Shown here one piece after another: positions 1 through 6,018 of a DNA stretch of 8,336 nt. The translations under genes were made by a program, and so were the position numbers. Origin of the DNA: Candidatus Pacearchaeota archaeon (GTDB lineage Archaea > Nanobdellota > Nanobdellia > Pacearchaeales > GW2011-AR1); NCBI GenBank assembly GCA_002688335.1, contig NZCQ01000071.1, positions 1 to 8,336 of the forward strand, in the 5' to 3' direction. Under the pieces are notes generated by a model. It had not been told where the DNA came from. It worked only from the letters and a program-made list of their open reading frames with translations, and did not search any database. The first letter of the stretch is position 1, and the number at the start of each line of letters is the position of its first letter.

Positions 1-53
1 CTTAGAAGGAAGTAGTGGAAAAATTTGTTATTTTGATTTTTTTTCAACAAAGC

Positions 54-1955
54 CTAGCAGCCTATCCTTCTTTTTAAGGCTCTTAGATCTCTTTGACAGC
101 CGTATGATATTAACTTGATTCTACATGAGAATAGGTTACGTCCCAATCTATGTGATGAGCAAGTTCCGTAGGGATTTCTGGGTTGTCTGGTTTCTTGTTG
201 TACTACTTCTGTTTTCTCGGGTATGTTTTTAATTTCTTCTTGGACTATTATTCTTTCTTTTTTTTGTTCTTCTGCCTTTCCGACAGGTAGTTTGATCTCT
301 CTCTTTTTCCTTGCTCCAGGGTTTAATCCCTCGACATTTTCTTTTTTTGCAACTACTTCTTTTGTCGTATCTTCTAGTTTGATCTCCCTACTCACTGCCT
401 TATTTGTTACTCTGGTTGTTCTTTTCTTGTCTTCTGCTGTTGCTGGTTTTTTTCGGTTGACTAGCGTTCTTCTAGGATTTTCCCTGTTTCCATTTTCATC
501 AATTTTTGCTTCAGTGATTGTTTTCCCATTTTCGTCCTTTGTTATGATAGATATTTCTCTTTTATTTTCTCCATTGTTATCTTTAATATCTCTTATAACT
601 AGTGATTCTTTTTCAGAATCTATGTCAAAGTTTTCTGTTTTTTTATTTTGTATAGTTCTTTGGACTTTATGTTTTCCTTCATCGGTTTTTTGTATATTTA
701 ATACCTCCTGGCCTAATTGTGTGTTGTAAGGTTTATCTGAGCTTGTAAAATCTATTATGACTGGATCATTGCCATATTTTATTACTTCAGGGAATGTTTT
801 CTTGTTTTCATTGTCTAGGGTGTTTAAGCTTCCAGATTTTAATTCAAAAACATCTTCTTCTATTGGGTTTACTTCAAGGTAGCTGTATTCAAAATTTTCT
901 TGATTATATTTAACTGGTTTAATTTCTCTTAGGTCATTACTTCCTTGTTGTATCGTTATTTTACCAGAATCCCTTGCATCTTTTGGTGGCCACATTCTTA
1001 TTCCAGGATTTTCAGCACGATCATCAGCATTAATATAAATTAGTGAATTCCCATCGTGGCCAGTTGGAAGTGTTAATTTAGTTTTTCTCCCATTTTTATC
1101 GTAGGCTCCTCCCTTAATATATATCTCCTTATTTTCCTCAGATATATAGAATCCTTTCTCTTGATGAATACTTGATTTTTCATTATTTCTAGAAATTGAA
1201 TATGTTAATGGTTTTTCTCTGCCATGGTATTCAATATCTGTTGTTCCTTCTGGAATGTTATCTACTGCAACAGTTTGTTCTCCAAGCAAAACTCTATCTG
1301 GGAATCCTGCAGTTTTTTCATTAAATGGGTCTGTTCCTTTTGAGAAATATTTGACACTCTCTTTTCCGATGTTGCCCCTGAGTGATACCTTAGTATCTGT
1401 TGCGGATGATAGGAGGGTTTCTAATTGTCTATTGCTGTTTGTGAGATCAATTAGTTTTTGCCTGTTCTCTTGAGCTTCTTCTGATGTGGGCTGGTTACCT
1501 ATTTCAAGTATGTCTTTTGTTAGGGGTCTATCTCCTGCAACGTCCCATAATTTTTTATAATGTTCTGTTTTCTTTTCTAAGTCTGTTTCTAATTCAAAAG
1601 CTTCTAATAACTTTTGTTGTGACTCTTTGTCAAATGCTTTAAAAAATAGTGTTCTTTGATTTTTTTCTTTTGAATTACCTAAGGTACTTTTAAGATTTTC
1701 CCACAATTCAATTCTCCTTTTAGGGTTTTTTTCAAAGTCAATACATTTCCAAGCTTTTAATAAATCGCCTTTATTATTTTCATTTATAGTTGCGAACATG
1801 GAATTTAGTTGATCTATACCGCCTTCGTTGAATAGAACACAATTATTTTTTCCATCTGCTGGTGGATTGGGAGCTGTTTCTGCTATAACGAGTATGCTTC
1901 CAAGTAATATCAGTGTTATTTGTATCGTTATCAAAGTTATCTTTTTGTTATTCAT
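54..1955 (-). CDS. Secreted or membrane-anchored protein of unknown function, 633 aa
   Basis: I do not recognise this family. The N-terminus has a basic start (MNNKK), a hydrophobic stretch at about residues 6-25 and a plausible cleavage zone around AETAPNPP (residues 25-32), so the protein is probably exported or anchored by one N-terminal helix. Residues ~60-185 are charged and probably helical; LLKAW...ELW (65-85) and LLEAF...KLW (116-137) look like two copies of a helical repeat. Residues ~190-490 alternate short hydrophobic strands with Gly/Asn/Asp turns, suggesting a beta-rich domain. Residues ~490-590 are Lys/Arg/Glu-rich low complexity. The ATG overlaps the stop of the upstream pilin-like gene (ATGA), so the two are co-transcribed and probably translationally coupled. 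The last ~44 residues are odd: four of the six cysteines lie in the final 35 residues, and the +1 frame there encodes a more natural acidic tail ending at 110. The true C-terminus may therefore be frameshifted. Confidence 0.75.
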   Translation of the reverse strand: MNNKKITLITIQITLILLGSILVIAETAPNPPADGKNNCVLFNEGGIDQLNSMFATINENNKGDLLKAWKCIDFEKNPKRRIELWENLKSTLGNSKEKNQRTLFFKAFDKESQQKLLEAFELETDLEKKTEHYKKLWDVAGDRPLTKDILEIGNQPTSEEAQENRQKLIDLTNSNRQLETLLSSATDTKVSLRGNIGKESVKYFSKGTDPFNEKTAGFPDRVLLGEQTVAVDNIPEGTTDIEYHGREKPLTYSISRNNEKSSIHQEKGFYISEENKEIYIKGGAYDKNGRKTKLTLPTGHDGNSLIYINADDRAENPGIRMWPPKDARDSGKITIQQGSNDLREIKPVKYNQENFEYSYLEVNPIEEDVFELKSGSLNTLDNENKKTFPEVIKYGNDPVIIDFTSSDKPYNTQLGQEVLNIQKTDEGKHKVQRTIQNKKTENFDIDSEKESLVIRDIKDNNGENKREISIITKDENGKTITEAKIDENGNRENPRRTLVNRKKPATAEDKKRTTRVTNKAVSREIKLEDTTKEVVAKKENVEGLNPGARKKREIKLPVGKAEEQKKERIIVQEEIKNIPEKTEVVQQETRQPRNPYGTCSSHRLGRNLFSCRIKLISYGCQRDLRALKRRIGC

Positions 1956-2773
1956 TCTGTTGGAGGGTTTGGAGGTGAAGTAACTGGTGTTGGCGTTCTC
2001 TCATCTCCAGTATATTTATATACAAATTCAAATGAATATGTTTCGCTAGATGTATGGTTCTCATATATCGATATAAACATTTCATTTTCTTCTAAGTTTG
2101 AGATATCTACATATAGGTCATCTTCTTCAGCTGAGTCTGCTAAACATGTTATGCAATATAGTTCTGGATCTTCTAGATGGCTGTTTGTTAGATAATATGC
2201 TAGATCTATTATGGCGTCTAGTTCTGATGTTATGGCTATAACTTCATTGTCTAAGCCTATATCTGTTTTGAAACCTTCTTTCTCTACTGTAATTGGTTGT
2301 TTGATGACAAAAGTTACTTCGTCTTTATTTATTATTGTTTTTGTAATTGGATTTTGGAATTTTAAATCATAGGTTTCATATGATATTAGGTTCAAGCAGT
2401 TTGCTATGTTTTTGTCTACATATGAGGCTAAATTTTCTTCAATGTCTCTTTTGGATGGCATTGTGATTGTTCCTTGATTATAATAAAGTGGGATGAACGA
2501 TTCCTCAATTTCTAAAAGATTATTATCTGGTTTGACGTGATATCCTCCTTGGAATCCTATTACAAATAGTGATTCGGTTGATATTTCTTTTGCGCAGTCT
2601 AGTGTTTGAGATTGTATTGCGCTTACTGTGGGTTGAATCTCTGTTCCTGAGAAATATGCTTCTGATTCAGCTTTTTTATTTTCATTAATGATGTATGCTG
2701 TGATTCCTATTGCTAGAACTATTACAATTGCTACTATTATCAAAATTGTAGCTTGAGCCTTCCTCTTTTTCAT
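1952..2773 (-). CDS. Pilin-like membrane-anchored protein, paralog of the upstream gene (273 aa)
   Basis: The N-terminus MKKRKAQATILIIVAIVIV is a short basic stretch followed by a ~20-residue hydrophobic helix (residues 8-29), the type IV pilin-like or class III signal found on many DPANN surface proteins. A prepilin-peptidase site would fall between A6 and Q7, but the usual Glu near +5 is missing, so the helix may instead stay as an uncleaved anchor. The ~240-residue remainder would lie outside the cell. Shared with the next gene upstream are IGFQGGY (72-78), a YYNQG...PS stretch (97-107), N-x-x-NC (122-126) and SHLEDPELYCITC (198-210). Cysteines 60, 126, 207 and 210 all align with cysteines of the paralog, the last two forming CxxC. 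The C-terminus is Pro/Thr-rich (from ~258), possibly a flexible or wall-associated tail. The gene has its own TATA box in the 34-bp gap upstream and no Shine-Dalgarno sequence, so it can be read leaderless as well as from the operon. The exact function is unknown. Confidence 0.85.
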   Translation of the reverse strand: MKKRKAQATILIIVAIVIVLAIGITAYIINENKKAESEAYFSGTEIQPTVSAIQSQTLDCAKEISTESLFVIGFQGGYHVKPDNNLLEIEESFIPLYYNQGTITMPSKRDIEENLASYVDKNIANCLNLISYETYDLKFQNPITKTIINKDEVTFVIKQPITVEKEGFKTDIGLDNEVIAITSELDAIIDLAYYLTNSHLEDPELYCITCLADSAEEDDLYVDISNLEENEMFISIYENHTSSETYSFEFVYKYTGDERTPTPVTSPPNPPTE

Positions 2774-2794
2774 TGTATTATTTGGTAGATTAAT

Positions 2795-2802
2795 TATATA
2801 AA
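2795..2802 (-). promoter_or_regulatory. TATA box for the second pilin-like gene
   Basis: TTTATATA on the minus strand is a perfect match to the archaeal TATA consensus TTTAWATA. It lies at -29 to -22 from the ATG at 2773, the same offset as the other two boxes in the window, so transcription would start at or next to the start codon (leaderless). It sits in the 34-bp gap after the upstream gene and gives the second paralog an internal promoter. Confidence 0.65.
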
Positions 2803-2807
2803 GTTAC

Positions 2808-3578
2808 CTAGCTGGAATATCTATTAAGAAATTGAAAAATATATGGGTCTGTGGTTATGTCTGTTTCGGTTATGACAACTAGTGTGGTTGGGTCTGTGTT
2901 GTCGAAATCGAGGAATTCTACAAATAGGTCTCTTTCTTCGGCCATTTGTGCTACACAGCTTACACATATTAGGTCTGGGTCTTCTTTATGAGATTCTGTT
3001 ATAAATGTTGAGATTTCTATAGCATTATATAATGATGATTGGATTGTTATAGGGTAGTCTGATAGATCGAATTGTTCAGCTGTTTTGTCTTTTGTTATTG
3101 TGAGGGATAAGTCTGTGTTGAATAATATCTCATTTTTCTCTATTAGGGATTTTGATTGAGAGTTTTTGAATTCCAGGTTAAAGTCATTAAATGAAAGATC
3201 TTCGATACAGTTGTCTAGATTATTATCAATGAAATCACTTAATTCATTTTGTATTCCTTGTATTGATGGTTGGAGAAAATTTCCCTTGTTATAATAGTAT
3301 GGTAGAAATGTTAAACCTATGTACTCGTATTCTTGTGGTTCGTTGTAATATCCTCCCTGAATTCCTATTACTATATTTGCATCCTCTGCTGCCGTTTTTA
3401 GGCAATTTAATATCGATGATTCAACAACTGAGGCTTGGTTAGATATTCCCAGTTTTGAAAATGCAGATTCTAAGTTGTTGGATGATGATTGATTTGTAAG
3501 GAAGAATGTTATCCCTATTACTGCTATAATTGCAATTGCTACTATAATTAGTAATGTTATTTGCCCCTTTTTTTTCAT
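2808..3578 (-). CDS. Pilin-like membrane-anchored protein, first gene of a three-gene operon (256 aa)
   Basis: The N-terminus MKKKGQITLLIIVAIAIIAV matches the archaeal pilin-like class III pattern: a basic start, a possible cleavage site G5/Q6, and a hydrophobic helix at about residues 7-27. The rest should be extracellular. Conserved blocks shared with the downstream paralog are IGIQGGYY (71-78), PYYYNKGN (93-100), a PS motif (104-105), N-x-x-NC (120-124) and SHKEDPDLICVSC (196-208), followed by AEERDLFV (213-220). Four cysteines (59, 124, 205, 208) match those of the paralog, suggesting two disulfides or a metal site in the ectodomain. From family resemblance I infer a surface or pilus-associated role; the partner and ligand are not visible. 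The ATG at 3578 is supported by TTTAAATA at exactly -29 to -22 and by the absence of a Shine-Dalgarno sequence, which together indicate a leaderless start. Its promoter is shared with the divergent truB gene. Confidence 0.87.
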   Translation of the reverse strand: MKKKGQITLLIIVAIAIIAVIGITFFLTNQSSSNNLESAFSKLGISNQASVVESSILNCLKTAAEDANIVIGIQGGYYNEPQEYEYIGLTFLPYYYNKGNFLQPSIQGIQNELSDFIDNNLDNCIEDLSFNDFNLEFKNSQSKSLIEKNEILFNTDLSLTITKDKTAEQFDLSDYPITIQSSLYNAIEISTFITESHKEDPDLICVSCVAQMAEERDLFVEFLDFDNTDPTTLVVITETDITTDPYIFQFLNRYSS

Positions 3579-3599
3579 AGTTGTATTTGGGAAGTTACA

Positions 3600-3607
3600 T
3601 ATTTAAA
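3600..3607 (-). promoter_or_regulatory. TATA box for the pilin-like operon (half of a divergent promoter)
   Basis: TTTAAATA read on the minus strand is a perfect TTTAWATA match at -29 to -22 from the ATG at 3578. It overlaps the plus-strand box for truB because the core ATTTAAAT (3601-3608) is palindromic. No Shine-Dalgarno sequence precedes the ATG, so a leaderless mRNA is expected. Confidence 0.7.
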
Positions 3608-3609
3608 TC
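3602..3609 (+). promoter_or_regulatory. TATA box for truB (half of a divergent promoter)
   Basis: TTTAAATC matches seven of eight positions of TTTAWATA and lies at -29 to -22 from the ATG at 3631. This spacing favours ATG 3631 over the in-frame TTG at 3613, which would lie only a few bases after the box. The box uses the same palindromic core as the opposite-strand promoter. Confidence 0.65.
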
Positions 3610-3630
3610 TACTTGATTCTATTTCTAGGG

Positions 3631-4608
3631 ATGAGAAATGTATTAAACTTATATAAGAAAGTTGGGTGGACTCCCTTAGAGACAATTGAAAAATTTAAAT
3701 CTAGGAATCCTAAATATGGTGGTAAGAGGATGGGGTATGCTGGGAGGCTGGATCCTATGGCCGAGGGGGTGTTGTTGGTTTTGGTTGGTGAAGAGAATAA
3801 AAAGATTGCGCAGTATATGGGGTTTGATAAGGAATATGTTGCTGAGATATTGTTGGGTTTTTCTAGTGATAGTAATGATGTTTTAGGGGTTGCTGAGAGG
3901 GGTGTTGGTATGAATGAAAATATTGGTAGTTCTGCAAAAGAAACTCGAGGAAATTCTGCTGGACGTGAGATCGAGTCGGGTGCTCGTACATTAGATATCA
4001 AAAATGGGGGAGAATTTGAAAAAGAACTGAAGAAAAAGATTAAGGGATTTGTTGGAAAATATGAACAGAAGATTCCGAAGTATTCTAGTTATAGGGTTAA
4101 GGGGAAGCCGATGTTTCATTATGCTAGGAAAGGTGTTGAAGTTGAGGAGGTTAAGAAGAATGTTCTGATTAAGAAAGTTAAGGTTAATTCTATATACCAG
4201 ATTACTAGTAGTAGGCTGTTGAAGTATATTGTTGATAAGGTTGGGAAGGTTAATGGTGATTTTAGGCAGTTGGAGGTTTTGGAGAATTGGGGAAGGTTGC
4301 TTAAGGGGGATCAATCATTGACCTATAAATCATCAAACCCAACTCGTCAGATACACTCTGATATCCAACCCTCCCACCCTCCCTTAGATGTGCAGAGTGA
4401 ATCTAACTCGCCCACTCTCCCTTTGAAGGATGGGTCAAAGATTGATAAATATTATGTTTTGAATGTTACTATTGGTTGTAGCTCTGGTACTTATATTAGG
4501 GCAATTGCGGATGATTTTGGTAGACAGATGGAAATGGGTGGTTTGTTGTTGAGTTTAAAGAGGGTGAGGGTTGGGAAGTTTGGGGTTGGGGGTAGTTTGA
4601 GATTATGA
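3631..4608 (+). CDS. truB: Bacterial-type tRNA pseudouridine(55) synthase TruB, with two insertions
   Basis: The family converts U55 of the tRNA T-loop to pseudouridine. Motifs of the 325-aa product appear in the TruB order: KKVGWTPLE (9-17); GYAGRLDPMAEG (35-46) with catalytic Asp41; DKEY (66-69); a degenerate SSDSNDVLG (78-86); QKIPKYSSYRVKG (146-158) and YARKG (164-168); NGDFRQ (208-213); CSSGTYIRAIADDFG (283-297); and GGLLLSLKRVRVGKF (303-317). There is no C-terminal PUA domain, and the motifs fit bacterial TruB rather than archaeal Cbf5. GRLDPMAEG and GDFRQ resemble, from memory, TruB of candidate-phyla bacteria, so I infer horizontal transfer. Two low-complexity insertions are present (about residues 90-127 and 226-270), the second Ser/Pro-rich and encoded by C-rich DNA unlike the G-rich, C-poor rest. 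Catalytic motifs are intact. ATG 3631 was chosen over TTG 3613 because of the TATA spacing. G-quadruplex motifs occur on both strands. Confidence 0.9.
   Translation: MRNVLNLYKKVGWTPLETIEKFKSRNPKYGGKRMGYAGRLDPMAEGVLLVLVGEENKKIAQYMGFDKEYVAEILLGFSSDSNDVLGVAERGVGMNENIGSSAKETRGNSAGREIESGARTLDIKNGGEFEKELKKKIKGFVGKYEQKIPKYSSYRVKGKPMFHYARKGVEVEEVKKNVLIKKVKVNSIYQITSSRLLKYIVDKVGKVNGDFRQLEVLENWGRLLKGDQSLTYKSSNPTRQIHSDIQPSHPPLDVQSESNSPTLPLKDGSKIDKYYVLNVTIGCSSGTYIRAIADDFGRQMEMGGLLLSLKRVRVGKFGVGGSLRL
4354..4399. repeat. 7-bp inverted repeat enclosing a C-rich tract, inside truB
   Basis: CACTCTG (4354-4360) and CAGAGTG (4393-4399) are exact reverse complements separated by 32 bases. The loop contains CCCTCCCACCCTCCC (4369-4383). 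The structure lies within the second insertion of truB and could be a degenerate small element or chance. Confidence 0.35.
4369..4383 (-). other. Putative G-quadruplex motif with three 1-nt loops
   Basis: The minus strand reads GGGAGGGTGGGAGGG, four G-triplets with single-nucleotide loops. From general knowledge of quadruplexes this class folds into a very stable parallel form. It lies on the template strand of truB; the complementary C-tract on the coding strand could form an i-motif. It is striking in an AT-rich, locally C-poor gene. Confidence 0.6.
4562..4592 (+). other. Putative G-quadruplex motif at the 3' end of truB
   Basis: The coding strand has five G-runs: 4562-4564, 4568-4570, 4573-4575, 4582-4585 and 4588-4592, with gaps of 3, 2, 6 and 2 bases. 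This fits the usual four-run pattern with loops of seven or fewer. It encodes the conserved end of TruB (RVRVGKFGVGG), so codon and amino-acid bias may be enough to explain it. It would be present in the mRNA. Confidence 0.45.
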
Positions 4609-4638
4609 AATATGCTTGAAATAGGATATATTTATTAC

Positions 4639-4670
4639 TTTATAATAGTGACTATAGAAAGCTTTAAAAG
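4639..4670 (+). promoter_or_regulatory. Probable promoter region of the 4723-6323 gene pair
   Basis: The 114-bp gap between truB and the next gene is very AT-rich and holds two TATA-like octamers, TTTATAAT (4639-4646) and TTTAAAAG (4663-4670). With the offset seen elsewhere in the window, starts would fall near 4668 or 4692, leaving a leader of about 30-55 bases. No box lies at -29 to -22 of the ATG, so this gene, unlike the three others, appears to have a leader. I see no clear truB terminator in the gap. Confidence 0.35.
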
Positions 4671-4704
4671 GTAATTTTAGTATATTTTAGTGTAATGAAT
4701 AATT

Positions 4705-4713
4705 GAGAGTGAT
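4705..4713 (+). promoter_or_regulatory. Shine-Dalgarno-like site for the 431-aa gene
   Basis: GAGAGTGAT resembles the archaeal GGAGGTGAT Shine-Dalgarno sequence with two mismatches and lies 9 bases before the ATG at 4723. It supports that start and a leadered transcript. Upstream ATGs at 4695 and 4712 open only very short frames. Confidence 0.5.
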
Positions 4714-4722
4714 GTTAATAAT

Positions 4723-6018
4723 ATGGTAAATCCATCAATTAAATCAGATAGAAATGGTTCAAATCAATTATATTTTGGATTAGTAAATCGATATAGAAGT
4801 GATACATTTCATCTAGAAGGAGATAGGGTTTTTCAAGGAACTGCTCCGTTTTTTGATAATGTGGTAATTGGTAATACTGGGTTATCCAATGCTATTGAGG
4901 ATACTAGTGTTTCCCCTGGGGTCATTTCTTCAAATTGGATGATGGTGAAGAAAAAATTGAGTGGAGATAAAATTAAAGAGGGGGATTATGAGATAGACTT
5001 TGTTCAATCAAAAATTGCAGGTGATCAACCATATGCTGATAGTCCTGATTCTCATGTTCATGTATTTAAGACTTTGGGATTATATGATACTATAGTTATA
5101 AGGCCTAAGGGTAAAGAAAAAGTAAGAGATACGAATGTTAGAAATTCGGTAACTAGCCAAATATCAATTGATGATGCATTAGGGTTGGATGGTGAAATTG
5201 GTATGCCTGAATTATCTGGGTTTAATTATATTGGCGTTAATAAATATGAAAATAATAAATTGAATGATTCTGATATAAATAATGATTATTTTGCTGGGTG
5301 TAGAAGGATTGCAGAAGATATCTTAAAAAATGCAGGTGACTTGGAAAAATGCCTTATTTATGCTCCAATTAGGGGAGCAAAACCTATAACAGATATGGTC
5401 TTGGAATTTCTTAGTATGGGGGGTGGTCAAATGCCGGGCGTTGTATATCCTGTAACTTCTAGTTTTGTGAGATATCCTAAATCAACTGGGATTAGTTCTA
5501 AAAAAGGAAAGGTGCCTGCAAGTGGTAGATTTTCAAATGTATTACATTTGAGGAAACTTCGTAATGAACTTGGAAATTTTAATAAATTAATATATATTGA
5601 TGAGTTAATTTCTGGAGGGATGATGATGGGCCATACTAGGGAAATGGTTGGAGAACCTAGGTTTCATCCGGGTTCAGATAGTAATCCTGATAATTTAGAT
5701 CACGGGATATTAAGAGATCTTATAAGTGATGGTGATTTATCATTACATGTATATGGTCTAGCAGATCATCATGGAAATAAACTTAGGAATGTAAACAGGA
5801 GTAATATGGAGCTTTTTGATTCGAATGGGCTGATAAGATTTAAATTTTTCCCAATTGGGAGGCTGATAACAGAGGATCACAGATATTTTCTTGGTCAACA
5901 TTATCTAAATTATGGTAATGGGCCTCAATCTGTCCCAGTGATTATAAATGGAGATATGCCAGATCAAAAAAAAGGGTTTGAAGCAGATTTTGCTAAACTT
6001 GTTGGAGATATTAAATAA
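4723..6018 (+). CDS. Phosphoribosyltransferase-like protein of unknown function, 431 aa
   Basis: No named family is recognised. The second half has a type I phosphoribosyltransferase (PRTase) layout: a strand and loop LIYAPIRGAKPITDM (211-225) where the pyrophosphate loop is expected, a variable hood-like stretch (~240-285), and LIYIDELISGGMMMGH (289-304) at the PRPP-loop position. The usual two acidic residues are D293/E294, followed by SGG where TG-x-T is typical, so PRPP binding may be altered or lost. A later segment GRLITED (379-385) has a possible counterpart (SKFILGED) in the convergent HD-PRTase protein. The N-terminal ~190 residues are novel to me and contain SHVHVF (110-115). There is no signal peptide or membrane segment, so it is presumably cytoplasmic. 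The next gene's ATG overlaps this stop codon by one base. I infer a nucleotide- or base-related activity; the substrate is unknown, and a Rossmann-like non-PRTase domain is possible. Confidence 0.8.
   Translation: MVNPSIKSDRNGSNQLYFGLVNRYRSDTFHLEGDRVFQGTAPFFDNVVIGNTGLSNAIEDTSVSPGVISSNWMMVKKKLSGDKIKEGDYEIDFVQSKIAGDQPYADSPDSHVHVFKTLGLYDTIVIRPKGKEKVRDTNVRNSVTSQISIDDALGLDGEIGMPELSGFNYIGVNKYENNKLNDSDINNDYFAGCRRIAEDILKNAGDLEKCLIYAPIRGAKPITDMVLEFLSMGGGQMPGVVYPVTSSFVRYPKSTGISSKKGKVPASGRFSNVLHLRKLRNELGNFNKLIYIDELISGGMMMGHTREMVGEPRFHPGSDSNPDNLDHGILRDLISDGDLSLHVYGLADHHGNKLRNVNRSNMELFDSNGLIRFKFFPIGRLITEDHRYFLGQHYLNYGNGPQSVPVIINGDMPDQKKGFEADFAKLVGDIK
6004..6009 (+). promoter_or_regulatory. Shine-Dalgarno site for the 101-aa gene
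   Basis: GGAGAT lies 8 bases before the ATG at 6018, inside the last codons of the upstream gene. With the TAATG stop-start overlap it indicates translational coupling. Confidence 0.55.

Noticed and set aside
223..729. Plus-strand open frame of about 168 codons rich in Ser/Phe/Leu
   Set aside because: It is antisense to the 633-aa gene; its composition is what results from reading the complement of Glu/Lys-rich codons, and it has no ribosome site or promoter.
1971..1980. GGAGGTGAAG on the plus strand, a perfect Shine-Dalgarno look-alike
   Set aside because: It is the complement of Ser/Pro codons at the end of the 273-aa pilin-like gene and no plausible plus-strand gene follows.
3613..3630. 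TTG start six codons upstream of the chosen truB ATG
   Set aside because: It lies only 3 bases after the TATA octamer, where transcription would not yet have begun; ATG 3631 has the same -29/-22 spacing as the other leaderless genes.
3971..3986. Short CGAG/CTCG inverted repeat in the first truB insertion
   Set aside because: A 4-bp stem is too short to distinguish from chance.
3609..4001. Minus-strand open frames opposite truB (also 3991-4314)
   Set aside because: They lie antisense to a clearly conserved TruB sequence and show no protein features of their own.
5418..5437. G-rich stretch with a run of six G and a nearby GGG
   Set aside because: It lacks four G-triplets, so it does not meet the quadruplex pattern.
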